This document shows, piece after piece, positions 16,407 through 26,241 of a DNA stretch of 64,000 nt (its first letter is position 1; the number at the start of each line of letters is the position of its first letter). This DNA comes from Lachnospiraceae bacterium (GTDB lineage: Bacteria; Bacillota; Clostridia; Lachnospirales; Lachnospiraceae). Both the position numbers and the translations under genes were made by a program. The notes under the pieces were generated by a model. That model was given only the letters and a program-made list of their open reading frames with translations. It made no database searches and had not been told where the DNA came from. The stretch covers positions 1 to 64,000 of the forward strand of contig JAILES010000071.1 in assembly GCA_024687205.1 (NCBI GenBank). Direction: 5' to 3'.

Positions 16407-18133
16407 CGCTTTTCGGGAAGATCAGAAAAAAACTGCCGTTGATCTGTACCGTTCTCCTTGCGCTCTTCGCTTTTATCGGGGTGTGTGAAGGGGCTGATCT
16501 GACAGACAGTACATACAGCATGGGTAATTACGAGAGCTTCTACACCCTTCAGGGCGACTGGCTTTATGCTACCTATCTTTCCAATCTTATCGGTTTCATC
16601 ATTTTCCGCATAAGCGGAGGAAGATTCCTTGTCTTCAGTATCATTACACGTCTGATACCCGCCGCCTGTGCGGTCTTTGTTTTACACGGCTTAAAAAAGC
16701 AGATACCCTTTCCGGTACTTTTCCTCGGAGAGATATTTGCGCTGGGTTTATGCTGGTGCCCCACGGTCATACTGTATCACTATCTTTCCTACACCGCTTT
16801 TACCCTGGCAGCTGTACTGCTGCTTACCGCGGATGATGAGAAAAAGAAGAGATATTTCTTTGCGGGACTGATACTGGGAATGGCACTGCTTGCAAGAATC
16901 TCGAATCTGGTTTACTGTGCCCTGATATTCTTTGTCATCTATGCGGATGCTGCGGAAGGTAAAAAGAATGAGATCCTTAAGGATATACTGAAGTGTGTCG
17001 CAGGATATATAAGCGGTGTGGTGCTCGCACTTCTGATGCTGCTGATATCCAGGTTGGCGGCAGGAGAGAGTATTGCTCAGTCTGCAGGCGGCATAGCAGA
17101 AGCCTTCGGCTGGGCGGCAGGCCTGCTTTCCGAAGACGGAGAGAGCAACGGCGGATACGGCATGGGGGATATGATAAAGCTCATTGCCGATGCCTATGTC
17201 TTCGCGGCAAAGAGGGCGGTATTCATGCTGCTTGGACTCACAGCCGGAACGGTCATGTTCATGATAAAAAAGGATGCTTTTGTTAAACTTAAGAAGATCC
17301 TGTATATGTGCGGAGTAGCCCTGCTTTTTATATACTATTACAAGCGCGGGGTCATAACCGTGAGCTATTATAACAACGGCAGCATATACGGAGTATGCGG
17401 CATATTCATATTGATCATGGCCATAGTATTTATCACGGTCCTTGTGCATAAGGATATACAGCTTAAAGAAAAGAAGCTGGCCTGCGCAGCACTCATACTG
17501 CTGCTGGTGGCGCCGCTGGGTACCAACAATCATTTTTACGCGCTGATCAATCAGATGTTTTTCATGGCTCCGGCCTGCGTGTTCTTAAGCATCCGGCTCA
17601 TGAGACTTTATAAGGGAAAGGCTTTTGCTTTTCCTTTTACGGCAATGATGATATCCTTCTTCGTGCTGCTCCTGTTCCAGAGTGTGATGTTCCATTTTAC
17701 CTATGCTTTCGGAGACGGAGAGGACGGTGTGAAGCGTGTGTACCGCATTGAGAATGAAGGCAGGCTCAAGGGCATGAAGACAAACTGGAAGAGAGGCGCT
17801 GCCATAGATGCGCTGATGAAAGCCGCAGAGGGTACGGAGGGGAAGCTGATAAGCTACGGCAATCTGCCGGGGCTGTATTATGTGCTGGATAAGGAACCCG
17901 CACTGTCAACACTCTGGCCGGATCTGGACAGTTTTTCCTATGAGGATATGAAAGCCGATATAGACAGCTTTGCTGCAACAGGTGAAGATGCGATGCTGAT
18001 AATACGCAGCGAGCTGGCGGATGAAAGCGACGGAAAATACAGGCTTATAAAAGAATTTATAGATGAAAAAGGCTATGTTGAGGGATATAATGGAGATGAT
18101 TATATAATGTATCTGCCCGGAGGTGTGAGATGA
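16403..18133 (+). CDS. Polytopic membrane protein, possible GT-C type
   Basis: This 576-residue protein has one N-terminal helix, a polar loop with acidic residues (about 28-55, GADLTDSTYSMGNYESF), some ten further helices and a soluble C-terminal 130 residues. That layout is like GT-C glycosyltransferases and their relatives, but no family signature is recognisable. The start codon is GTG at 16403, overlapping the epimerase stop; the end overlaps wecE by 4 bases. Its place in the operon suggests a role in transferring or handling lipid-linked sugars. The function is a guess from architecture only. Confidence 0.6.
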   Translation: MTLFGKIRKKLPLICTVLLALFAFIGVCEGADLTDSTYSMGNYESFYTLQGDWLYATYLSNLIGFIIFRISGGRFLVFSIITRLIPAACAVFVLHGLKKQIPFPVLFLGEIFALGLCWCPTVILYHYLSYTAFTLAAVLLLTADDEKKKRYFFAGLILGMALLARISNLVYCALIFFVIYADAAEGKKNEILKDILKCVAGYISGVVLALLMLLISRLAAGESIAQSAGGIAEAFGWAAGLLSEDGESNGGYGMGDMIKLIADAYVFAAKRAVFMLLGLTAGTVMFMIKKDAFVKLKKILYMCGVALLFIYYYKRGVITVSYYNNGSIYGVCGIFILIMAIVFITVLVHKDIQLKEKKLACAALILLLVAPLGTNNHFYALINQMFFMAPACVFLSIRLMRLYKGKAFAFPFTAMMISFFVLLLFQSVMFHFTYAFGDGEDGVKRVYRIENEGRLKGMKTNWKRGAAIDALMKAAEGTEGKLISYGNLPGLYYVLDKEPALSTLWPDLDSFSYEDMKADIDSFAATGEDAMLIIRSELADESDGKYRLIKEFIDEKGYVEGYNGDDYIMYLPGGVR

Positions 18134-19260
18134 GGATAAACTTTAACGTACCGCCCTGCGCGGAAAATGCCATCGAATACATAAAGGAGTGCATAGCTGC
18201 GGAAAAGATCTGCGGGGACGGTGCTTTTACAAAAAAATGCAACAGCTGGTTTGAGGAGAGGACAGCTTCGGCAAAATGTCTTTTGACCACTTCCTGCACC
18301 CATGCAACGGAAATGGCGGCCATGCTCTGTGATATAAAGGAAGGGGACGAGGTGATAATGCCTTCGTATACCTTTGTTTCAACCGCGGATGCCTTTGTGC
18401 TGAGAGGTGCTAAGGCGGTGTTTGTGGATATCAGACCCGATACCATGAATATCGATGAGAAGAAGATAGAGGCAGCGGTCACCGAAAAGACCAAAGCCAT
18501 AGTACCGGTGCATTATGCCGGGGTAGCCTGTGAAATGGATACGATACTTGATATAGCTAAGAGACACGGACTCTTTGTCATAGAGGATGCAGCCCAGGGA
18601 GTGCTTGCAAGCTACAAGGGGAAAGCCCTGGGAGCCATAGGTGATTTCGGCTGCTACAGTTTCCATGAGACAAAGAACTACAGCATGGGTGAAGGCGGAG
18701 CCCTGCTCATAAAAGACGGGAAATACATCGAAAGAGCAGAGATCATCAGGGAGAAGGGAACTGACCGATCCAAGTACTACAGGGGCCAGGTGGATAAATA
18801 TACCTGGCAGGATGCAGGTTCCTCCTATCTTCCCAGCGACATGAATGCGGCCTATCTCTATGCCCAGCTTGAGATAGCGGATAAGATAAACGAAAAGAGA
18901 CTGAAGATATGGAACCGATATTATACTGAGCTTAAGGAGCTTGAGGAGAAGGGTAAGATAGAGCTTCCTTTTGTTCCGGAGGAATGTGTTCACAATGCCC
19001 ATATGTTTTATATAAAGACGGAGGATATAAAGGAGCGTACAGCCCTTAAAGCCCATATGGAGGCTAACGGCATACTTACGGTATTCCACTACATACCGCT
19101 GCACTCCGCTCCCGCAGGGAAGAAATACGGACGCTTTTCCGGCGAGGATGTATATACAACGAAAGAGAGCGAAAGGCTGCTGCGTCTGCCGCTCTATTAC
19201 AGTCTTACGGAGGAAGATCAGGGATTCGTTATCGAAAAGCTTAAGGAGTTCTACGCTTAG
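18130..19260 (+). CDS. wecE: dTDP-4-amino-4,6-dideoxygalactose transaminase
   Basis: WecE (RffA) transfers an amino group from glutamate to C4 of dTDP-4-keto-6-deoxyglucose, giving dTDP-Fuc4N, with pyridoxal phosphate. The 376-residue protein follows the enterobacterial family very closely: CGDGAFTKKC, MPSYTFVSTADAFVLRGAK, VEDAAQG analogue IEDAAQGVLASYKG, FHETKNYSMGEGG with the PLP lysine, EKGTDRSKYYRGQVDKYTW, and FHYIPLHSAP. The close match supports a specific name. Two TATAAT-like hexamers lie upstream at 18086-18091 and 18103-18108, within the preceding gene; an internal promoter is possible but lacks a good -35. RmlA and RmlB for the substrate are outside the window. Confidence 0.93.
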   Translation: MRINFNVPPCAENAIEYIKECIAAEKICGDGAFTKKCNSWFEERTASAKCLLTTSCTHATEMAAMLCDIKEGDEVIMPSYTFVSTADAFVLRGAKAVFVDIRPDTMNIDEKKIEAAVTEKTKAIVPVHYAGVACEMDTILDIAKRHGLFVIEDAAQGVLASYKGKALGAIGDFGCYSFHETKNYSMGEGGALLIKDGKYIERAEIIREKGTDRSKYYRGQVDKYTWQDAGSSYLPSDMNAAYLYAQLEIADKINEKRLKIWNRYYTELKELEEKGKIELPFVPEECVHNAHMFYIKTEDIKERTALKAHMEANGILTVFHYIPLHSAPAGKKYGRFSGEDVYTTKESERLLRLPLYYSLTEEDQGFVIEKLKEFYA

Positions 19261-19261
19261 G

Positions 19262-20929
19262 ATGAACAGGACGCTGAGAGAAAGGCAGGGACTCGCCGCC
19301 ATAATCGCTTCAGTGGCAATATATCTGTTGCTGTTCTTTTACCGCGCCCCTCTTTTTATCTTAAACGACGATGTTGCGATAGAGAGCATACTCTCGGGAG
19401 CATACAGCGGGACGCCGGATATGCACACTGTCTATATGGGTGCGGGGCTTTCCTTTATCTTAAGCCTCATGTACAGGCTGATACCCATAGTGCCCTGGTT
19501 CGGGCTCTTCTGCCTGCTGACGGTCATGCTCTCATCGGCCCTGGCGATCAAGAAGGACAGTACTGCAGGTTTTGCGCTGATAATCATGTTCTTTGCGGGC
19601 TGCGCCATGATGCCCCACTATACCGTGGTAGCCGCCTGCGCAGGCTGTGCGGCTCTTTTTACGCTATGCGGCGACAGTGAAAAGGAGAAGAACGAAGACT
19701 TTATCTCAGCCCTGATATTGCTGATACTCTGCCACCAGATACGGATGCAGGTGTTTTATATGTTTGTTCCTTTCCTGCTGCCGGTACTGATCAGAAGATA
19801 CGTTAAGAACAAGGGGGAAGCACGCTACGGCAGGATGCTTCCGCTTATAAGCTGTGCAGTTGTATTTCTCTTATTGCTGCTGATCCAGTTTCTGGCCTAC
19901 CGCAGTGAAGACTGGCAGGCTTATCTTAAGCTCAATGAGGCGAGGACCGAGCTCTATGATTATACGAGCGTCTGGGAAAGCGATGCAGCGAGGGATTACT
20001 ATAACAGCCTGGGCGTCAGCAACAGCGCATTTCCGGTATATAAGAATTATGACATATTAGCAGATGATGAAGCAGATACCAAGAGGCTTCATGATATGGC
20101 ACAGTACCGCGAAGAGGGCAGGCAGAGCGAAGGGCTTCAGAGGATAAAGGAAGCGCTTTATACGGTCAAAGTATCATTTATACCGGGACTTGAGGATCCG
20201 GGCATGCCCTATGCTTATGTGTTCTGGCTGATGACAGCAGGAGTCCTGGTATTGTCCGTATTGGATAAAGATATAAAAACGCTGATCGCCGCCTGCTTCT
20301 GTGCAGGTATACATCTTGCGCTCTACGGCTATCTGGCATATAAGGGACGCATGCCGGAAAGAGTGGTGGAAGCCCTCTATATGGCAGGGACAGGAGTCAT
20401 GACCGCTCTCCTTATGGGGATAAAAGTAGAAAAGCATAAAAAAGCGGCCATGGCGGTACTTGCTGCCGCAAGCCTTATAGCCCTTATATTTACGGTAAAG
20501 GACTTTATCGATGTCGGCGATTATGAAACACAATTAGCTGTAAATAAGGAAGATGATGTGTTATACTCTTACATGGAGGATCACGGGGAAGAGCTGTTTT
20601 TCCTGGAGACCTATGCGACGGTCAACCGCACCAAGTATGTATTAAGCAGCAAAAGGAGCGAACCGGCCAACTGCGTGCTTTTGGGCGGATGGCTCTACGG
20701 TTCACCGCTGCAGGAAGAGAAGCTTGCAGCATACGGCTACGGAAGTGCAGAGGAAGCAATAAAAAGCGGAGAGAATGTGCGCTTTGCTTTTCGTTCGGGA
20801 ACCGGTCTTGCTGCATGTGAGCTTGAGGAATTTCTGACAGAAAGATATTGCATAACGGGCTTAAGATCTGTGACCCTGACGGAAGGAAAAAGGGAGCGCT
20901 TTGAAATCTATGCTCCCTGTCATGAGTGA
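19262..20929 (+). CDS. Polytopic membrane protein of unknown function
   Basis: This 555-residue protein has about 11 hydrophobic segments and a soluble C-terminus from about residue 420. The first loop contains LNDDVAIESILSG with two aspartates, as in GT-C-like membrane glycosyltransferases. The chosen start (ATG 19262, one base after the wecE stop, AAGGAG upstream at 19242) gives a basic N-terminus and first helix; an in-frame start 38 codons earlier would lie entirely in wecE. Its end overlaps the GNAT gene by one base. No family was recognised. Confidence 0.6.
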   Translation: MNRTLRERQGLAAIIASVAIYLLLFFYRAPLFILNDDVAIESILSGAYSGTPDMHTVYMGAGLSFILSLMYRLIPIVPWFGLFCLLTVMLSSALAIKKDSTAGFALIIMFFAGCAMMPHYTVVAACAGCAALFTLCGDSEKEKNEDFISALILLILCHQIRMQVFYMFVPFLLPVLIRRYVKNKGEARYGRMLPLISCAVVFLLLLLIQFLAYRSEDWQAYLKLNEARTELYDYTSVWESDAARDYYNSLGVSNSAFPVYKNYDILADDEADTKRLHDMAQYREEGRQSEGLQRIKEALYTVKVSFIPGLEDPGMPYAYVFWLMTAGVLVLSVLDKDIKTLIAACFCAGIHLALYGYLAYKGRMPERVVEALYMAGTGVMTALLMGIKVEKHKKAAMAVLAAASLIALIFTVKDFIDVGDYETQLAVNKEDDVLYSYMEDHGEELFFLETYATVNRTKYVLSSKRSEPANCVLLGGWLYGSPLQEEKLAAYGYGSAEEAIKSGENVRFAFRSGTGLAACELEEFLTERYCITGLRSVTLTEGKRERFEIYAPCHE

Positions 20930-21426
20930 TGAAAGAACGTATAGAAGGTAAAAACATATATCTGAGAAGAATGACGATCGATGATACGGCTTCGGCGGTA
21001 AAGTGGAGAAATGCGCCCTGCGTCAGGGAACAGTTCATCTTTAAAGATATCGTCACCGAAGAGATGCACCGGGAATGGTTCAGGACCAAGGTCATGAGCG
21101 GGAAAGTTGAACAGTTCGTGATAGGTCTTAAACAGAGCGGCGAAGAAATAGGAAGCCAGTATTACAAGGATATAGATAAAGAGAATAAGACAGCCGAGTA
21201 CGGTATATACATCGGCAGGGAAGATATGCTGGGGAAGGGCTACGGAAGCGAAGTGATGGAACTGGCCCTGGAGTATGCCCGCAGCGATATGGGATTGAAG
21301 GAAATAAGTTTAAGGGTACTTGAAAGCAACGCAAGAGCACGGAAGGTTTATGAAGGCAGGGGATTTACCGAATACGCAAGAGAAGGCGGCGAACTCCCCG
21401 TTATATTCATGAAGAGGATACTGTGA
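20929..21426 (+). CDS. GNAT-family N-acetyltransferase
   Basis: This 165-residue protein is a complete GNAT domain of the RimJ-like type: IYLRRMTIDDTASAVKWRN at the start, acetyl-CoA loop REDMLGKGYGSEVM (about 100), and NARARKVYEGRGF near the end. It lies two genes after wecE, so it may N-acetylate the 4-amino group of dTDP-Fuc4N, as WecD and FdtC do in other pathways; this is inference from context. ATG 20929 shares its A with the TGA stop before it. A GTG one codon earlier is an alternative. Confidence 0.85.
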   Translation: MKERIEGKNIYLRRMTIDDTASAVKWRNAPCVREQFIFKDIVTEEMHREWFRTKVMSGKVEQFVIGLKQSGEEIGSQYYKDIDKENKTAEYGIYIGREDMLGKGYGSEVMELALEYARSDMGLKEISLRVLESNARARKVYEGRGFTEYAREGGELPVIFMKRIL

Positions 21427-22364
21427 TGCAGATGATCAGTTTTGTAATACCCTGTTACCGAAGTGAGCAGACCATAGAGGGAGTCGTGGCTGAGATAAAG
21501 GAAACCATGGCAAAGTTGCAGGATAAGAGCTGGGAGCTTGTGCTGGTCAATGACTGTTCTCCCGATGATACCATGAGTGTCATAAGAAAGCTCTGCAGTG
21601 AGAACGATAATATCACCGGCATTGATTTCGCAAGGAATTTCGGACAGCATTCCGCGCTGATGGCAGGCATGCGTGAGACAAAGGGGGATGTGGTCATCTG
21701 TCTTGACGACGACGGACAGACGCCGCCTTCGGAATGTCCCAAGCTTCTAAAAGCCCTGGAAGACGGTGCCGATGCAGCATATGCAAAGTACGGAAATAAG
21801 AAGCATTCACCCTTTAGGAATTTCGGCAGCTACGTTAATGAGAAAATGGCGGAGTTCATGCTGGACAAACCGAAGGAACTCCATCTTTCCAGTTATTTTG
21901 CGGCTAAGCGCTTTGTCATAGACGAGATGCTCAGATATGAGAATTCTTATCCTTATATTATGGGCCTGGTGCTCAGGGCTACGAGAAACATAGTAAACGT
22001 GCAGGTGGAACACCGTTCAAGGACAGTCGGGGAATCGGGATACAGTCTCGGAAAACTCCTGGGACTGTGGATGAACGGTTTCACTTCATTTTCGGTAAAA
22101 CCGCTGCGCATAGCCACGATGCTGGGAGTGTTCTTTGCACTGACAGGTTTTATCTACGGTATCGTGATCATAATCCAGCACTTCATCCTGCCGGACCGTG
22201 TGGTAGGTTTCGCATCCATCATATCCCTGATCGCTTTCTTCGGCGGGATGGTGATGATAATGCTGGGACTGATCGGCGAGTATATAGGGCGTATTTATAT
22301 CTGCATGAACGCATCGCCCCAGTACGTTATAAAAGAACGGATCAAACATGAGAAACAGGACTGA
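21426..22364 (+). CDS. Polyprenyl-phosphate glycosyltransferase, GtrB/ArnC-like GT2
   Basis: This 312-residue enzyme has a GT2 domain (about 1-225) with FVIPCYRSEQTIEGVV, VNDCSPDDT and VVICLDDDGQTPPSE, followed by two membrane helices (about 230-252 and 262-285). That is the architecture of GtrB, ArnC and DPM synthase, which move a sugar from a nucleotide to undecaprenyl or bactoprenyl phosphate at the inner face of the membrane. FARNFGQHSALMAG and RTVGESGYSLGKLL are typical of the family. Start is ATG 21426 in a TGATG overlap. Its product could be flipped by the GtrA domain at 13367-15358 and used by the GT-C-like proteins. Confidence 0.9.
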   Translation: MQMISFVIPCYRSEQTIEGVVAEIKETMAKLQDKSWELVLVNDCSPDDTMSVIRKLCSENDNITGIDFARNFGQHSALMAGMRETKGDVVICLDDDGQTPPSECPKLLKALEDGADAAYAKYGNKKHSPFRNFGSYVNEKMAEFMLDKPKELHLSSYFAAKRFVIDEMLRYENSYPYIMGLVLRATRNIVNVQVEHRSRTVGESGYSLGKLLGLWMNGFTSFSVKPLRIATMLGVFFALTGFIYGIVIIIQHFILPDRVVGFASIISLIAFFGGMVMIMLGLIGEYIGRIYICMNASPQYVIKERIKHEKQD

Positions 22365-23961
22365 TGTTAAAGCAATAATACATGAGATACTGACCGTGGT
22401 TTTTTTCGGTATCTGTATCGCAGCCTGTGTGCATTTTCCGAATGCGGGCAACAGTTTTCTTCAGGCAGTGGTATTCCGGACGCTGGTTCTCTCTTTCGGT
22501 ATCCTTATGCTGCTGCAGCTGAAGCTCAGTGAGATATTAAAGATCTATAATCTGGTATATCTTATCGTGGGTTATATTGTCCTGCACTTTGCCTATATCA
22601 AACACTGGATCGCAGATACCTGTGATTACAAGTTTGCCTCGGTCATCAGGCTGGGCAAGGCTTCCGCCCTTGTGTGGGGCATAGTGGTCATAGCAGTGAT
22701 ACGCAGGATCCTTAAAGGCATAAAGGAAGAGGAGATGGATTTCTTCGCCGGGCTTCCTTATGAGTGGATAGTGTTTGCGGTACTGATCACCCTCTTCAAT
22801 CCGGGATATACGAATGCCCTGTTCTTTCCCATATGTTTCGGCTGTGCCTTTTTCATAATGCGGGAAGAAGAAGAGAGAAAGCTTATGATCCGCTCCTTTA
22901 TGAGAGCCCAGGTCATAGTGCTGATACTGTTCTCGATCTTCTCACTGCTGTTCAGACCTTATGACGCAGATGAGAGATATATGGGATACTTCAATAATTC
23001 CAATTCGGCGGGAGAATTCTTTGCCTGCAGTTACGCCGTGATCCTGGTGCTGTGCTGGAAACTGGCGGGGAAGAAGAATAAGGAAAAAGCGGATAAACTT
23101 AAAGCCCTGCTCGCTCTCCTGCTTCTTTGCTGGAACGGAGTGCTGGTATTTTACAATTACACAAGGACAGTGATCGTGGGACTGCTCTTATCCCTTGCGG
23201 TGTTCGTGGTATTCTGCGTGATCAGAAAGGGCGGAAGGAAGCTTATAAGATACGGGCTGATGTATCTGCTGCTCCAGCTGCTGCTCTTATATCCGGGCTA
23301 CCTTGCCCTCAGATACATACCCGCATATGTGAACCGTCCCAAGCTGCTCTATGCGGAGAACCTGATAGAGAGCAAAGTGGTAAGAGGCGATCCCGTTGAT
23401 TCGGATAAATACACTTCCCTGCAGGAGTTCTTCACACTTGCACTTGGGAAGATGGGAATATATGTTAAGTTTGATGTGCCCGAAAGACAGGAGCAGACCG
23501 AAGCTGTGGTGGTGGACAAGGACAGGGATGTGACCAACGGCAGAAAGGAGATATGGGCTGCTTTTATCGGAAGGCTTTCTTTCTTGGGACATTATCCCGG
23601 ACATATCTATCTTGAGAATGCCGACGGAGAGGAGACCCTGGTATACCATGCACATAATAGTTATCTGCAGATCTTTTACCAGTACGGTTTCCTTACTTTC
23701 TTAAGCTTTGTCGTAATGATACTGCTCTCCTTTATAAGAAGTGCGGCCGGGTATCTTAAGAGCGTAAAGGGCAGGAACCGTTATATGCTGCCCCTGCTGA
23801 TGTCGGGACTTATAGCCTTTGCAATGATGACGGAGTGGATATGGCATCCGGCATATTCGATCTGTTTTGCATATATGACAGTATACGCTTATCTGGTCAA
23901 TGAAGACCGGAAAGAAAAGCATAAAAGAGAAAAAGAGGGAGAAGATTATGGGACTTTATGA
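22348..23961 (+). CDS. O-antigen polymerase/ligase-like membrane protein (Wzy/WaaL family)
   Basis: This 537-residue protein has about 12 membrane segments and a large extracytoplasmic loop (about residues 310-440). [14 protein letters not shown] (about 215) and, after the loop, [15 protein letters not shown] are hallmarks of the Wzy_C/O-antigen ligase family. It would polymerise repeat units on undecaprenyl-PP or ligate finished glycan to an acceptor. It overlaps the GtrB-like gene by 17 bases and the dehydrogenase gene by 14. A second member of the family lies at 48562-49692. Sequence does not separate polymerase from ligase. Confidence 0.85.
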   Translation: MRNRTDVKAIIHEILTVVFFGICIAACVHFPNAGNSFLQAVVFRTLVLSFGILMLLQLKLSEILKIYNLVYLIVGYIVLHFAYIKHWIADTCDYKFASVIRLGKASALVWGIVVIAVIRRILKGIKEEEMDFFAGLPYEWIVFAVLITLFNPGYTNALFFPICFGCAFFIMREEEERKLMIRSFMRAQVIVLILFSIFSLLFRPYDADERYMGYFNNSNSAGEFFACSYAVILVLCWKLAGKKNKEKADKLKALLALLLLCWNGVLVFYNYTRTVIVGLLLSLAVFVVFCVIRKGGRKLIRYGLMYLLLQLLLLYPGYLALRYIPAYVNRPKLLYAENLIESKVVRGDPVDSDKYTSLQEFFTLALGKMGIYVKFDVPERQEQTEAVVVDKDRDVTNGRKEIWAAFIGRLSFLGHYPGHIYLENADGEETLVYHAHNSYLQIFYQYGFLTFLSFVVMILLSFIRSAAGYLKSVKGRNRYMLPLLMSGLIAFAMMTEWIWHPAYSICFAYMTVYAYLVNEDRKEKHKREKEGEDYGTL

Positions 23962-25267
23962 AGAACTTTTGCAGGGTACGGAGAAACTTTCCCTGGTGGG
24001 GCTCGGCTATGTGGGCATGCCTATAGCCGTAGCTTTTGCGAGAAAGATAAAGGTGGTGGGCTTTGACCTGAATGCGGAAAAGATAGCACTTTATAAGTCG
24101 GGAGTGGATCCCACCAAGGAAGTCGGAGACGAGACAATAGCAGCTTCCACCGTGGAATTTACCGCCGATGAGAGCAAGCTTAGGGAAGCACGTTTCCATA
24201 TAGTCGCCGTGCCTACGCCGGTAAATGACGACCATACTCCGGATCTGACACCGGTGGAAGGAGCCAGCAGGATACTGGGACGCAATCTGACAAAGGGAAG
24301 CGTGGTGGTATTCGAATCCACGGTATATCCCGGTGTGACCGAAGATATCTGCGTGCCCATACTTGAAAAGGAATCGGGACTTAAATGCGGAGTCGATTTT
24401 AAGATCGGTTATTCACCCGAGCGTATCAATCCCGGAGATAAGGTTCACAGGCTTGAGACCATTACCAAGATAGTATCGGGCATGGATGAAGAAACCCTGG
24501 ATACGGTGGCAAAGGTATATTCACTGGTTGTGGAAGCCGGGGTATACAGAGCCGAATCCATAAAAGTAGCCGAGGCTGCGAAGGTGATAGAGAACAGCCA
24601 GAGAGATATAAATATCGCTTTCATGAACGAGCTCTCCATGATCTTCCACCGCATGGGTATAGATACCAAGGCAGTGCTGGATGCAGCCGGGACCAAGTGG
24701 AATTTCCTGAAGTTCTTCCCGGGGCTGGTGGGAGGACACTGCATAGGTGTGGATCCCTATTACCTTACCTATAAAGCCGAGGAGCTGGGCTATCATTCCC
24801 AGATCATACTCTCGGGAAGACGTATCAACGATGACATGGGAAAATATGTTGCCGAGAGTCTGGTGAAGCTGCTGATAAAAGCAGACAGGACCGTTAAGGG
24901 TGCGAAGGTTGCGATACTGGGCTTTACCTTCAAGGAGAACTGTCCGGATACGAGAAATACCAAGGTGATAGATATTTACAACGAGCTGAAGGAATACGGC
25001 ATCGAAGCCCTGATCACCGATCCTGAAGCGGACGCTGCGGAGGCAAAGCGGCTTTACGGCATCGACTTTGCGGATATGGCAGACATAAAGGACATGGATG
25101 CCGTAGTGATAGCCGTGAACCACAGGGAATTTGAGAGATTTGATGCGGACCGGATAAGCAGCTGGTTCGGCGCTACTGCGGACAAGAAGGTACTGCTGGA
25201 TATCAAGGGCATGCTTGACAAAAAAGAATTCGATAAGAGACAGGATTATATTTATTGGAGGCTGTGA
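23948..25267 (+). CDS. UDP-N-acetylhexosamine 6-dehydrogenase (TviB/WbpO type)
   Basis: The enzyme oxidises C6 of UDP-GlcNAc or UDP-GalNAc to the uronic acid, using two NAD+. The 439-residue protein has the Rossmann site [64 protein letters not shown], and the catalytic cysteine in [16 protein letters not shown] (about 262). The C-terminal domain has [14 protein letters not shown]. The ATG at 23948 behind GAGGGAG gives the family N-terminus; an upstream in-frame ATG would overlap the polymerase gene further. With the next gene it forms a TviB-TviC pair, known to make UDP-GalNAcA. Confidence 0.92.
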   Translation: MGLYEELLQGTEKLSLVGLGYVGMPIAVAFARKIKVVGFDLNAEKIALYKSGVDPTKEVGDETIAASTVEFTADESKLREARFHIVAVPTPVNDDHTPDLTPVEGASRILGRNLTKGSVVVFESTVYPGVTEDICVPILEKESGLKCGVDFKIGYSPERINPGDKVHRLETITKIVSGMDEETLDTVAKVYSLVVEAGVYRAESIKVAEAAKVIENSQRDINIAFMNELSMIFHRMGIDTKAVLDAAGTKWNFLKFFPGLVGGHCIGVDPYYLTYKAEELGYHSQIILSGRRINDDMGKYVAESLVKLLIKADRTVKGAKVAILGFTFKENCPDTRNTKVIDIYNELKEYGIEALITDPEADAAEAKRLYGIDFADMADIKDMDAVVIAVNHREFERFDADRISSWFGATADKKVLLDIKGMLDKKEFDKRQDYIYWRL

Positions 25268-26241
25268 TGGGATACAGAGATATCAAACTGCCGGAAGGCG
25301 CATTATATCTGGTAACAGGAGGAGCGGGTTTCATCGGGAGCAACCTCTGCGAAGCCATACTTGAGCTTGGCGGAAGGGTAAGATGCCTGGATGACCTCTC
25401 AACCGGAAAACAGGAGAACGTGGATCTGTTTGCGGGAAGGGAAGGCTACGAATTCATCAAGGGCGATATAAAGGACATGGACACCTGCCTGAAAGCCTGC
25501 GAGGGCGTGGACTATGTTCTTCATGAAGCCGCCTGGGGCAGCGTACCCAGGAGCATACAGATGCCGCTCTTTTACGATCTTAACAATATACACGGAACAC
25601 TTCAGATGATGGAAGCAGCAAAGGAGAAGGGGGTAAAGAAGTTCGTTTACGCTTCCTCTTCTTCCGTATACGGCGATCATCCGGTGCTCCCGAAGAAGGA
25701 AGGTCAGGAAGGAAATCTGCTCTCACCCTACGCACTCACGAAAAGGGTGACCGAGGAATACGGCAAGCTGTATCACAAGCTTTACGGACTTGATACTTAC
25801 GCGCTCAGGTACTTTAATGTATTCGGAAGAAGGCAGGATCCCGACGGAGCCTATGCCGCAGTCATTCCCAAGTTCATAAGACAGCTGCTTGCCGGCGAGA
25901 CTCCCACCATTAACGGAGACGGTCAGCAGTCGAGAGACTTCACTTATATCGACAACGTGATCGAAGCTAACCTGAAAGCTTCACTTGCGGGAAGCGATGC
26001 TGCGGGAGAAGCCTATAACGTGGCATACGGCGGAAGGGAAGTGCTTATAGATATCTACTATGAGCTCTGCCGTGCCCTGGGTATAGAACGTGAACCGAAC
26101 TTCGGACCCGACAGGGCGGGAGATATCAAGCACTCCAATGCGGATATTTCCAAGGCAAGGGAAAAACTGGGATACGATCCCGAATTCGATTTTGCAAAAG
26201 GTATCAAACTGGCAATAGACTGGTATAAAGAGAATTTATGA
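25267..26241 (+). CDS. UDP-N-acetylglucosamine(uronate) 4-epimerase (TviC/WbpP type)
   Basis: This 324-residue extended SDR has VTGGAGFIGSNL, LDDLSTGKQENVD, the branch-specific HEAAWGSVPRSI (HQAALGSVPRS in WbpP), YASSSSVYGD with the catalytic Ser, SPYALTKRVTEEY (YxxxK), RYFNVFGRRQDPDGAYAAV and NGDGQQSRDFTYIDNV. Family members epimerise C4 of UDP-GlcNAc, UDP-GlcNAcA or both. ATG 25267 shares a base with the stop of the dehydrogenase gene and has GGAGG upstream; the alternative TTG four codons earlier is less likely. The end overlaps the next gene by 4 bases. Confidence 0.92.
   Translation: MGYRDIKLPEGALYLVTGGAGFIGSNLCEAILELGGRVRCLDDLSTGKQENVDLFAGREGYEFIKGDIKDMDTCLKACEGVDYVLHEAAWGSVPRSIQMPLFYDLNNIHGTLQMMEAAKEKGVKKFVYASSSSVYGDHPVLPKKEGQEGNLLSPYALTKRVTEEYGKLYHKLYGLDTYALRYFNVFGRRQDPDGAYAAVIPKFIRQLLAGETPTINGDGQQSRDFTYIDNVIEANLKASLAGSDAAGEAYNVAYGGREVLIDIYYELCRALGIEREPNFGPDRAGDIKHSNADISKAREKLGYDPEFDFAKGIKLAIDWYKENL

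Noticed and set aside
18086..18108. Two TATAAT hexamers as an internal promoter for wecE
   Set aside because: No -35 at proper spacing; both fall inside coding sequence rich in TA codons. Left as a remark in the wecE entry.
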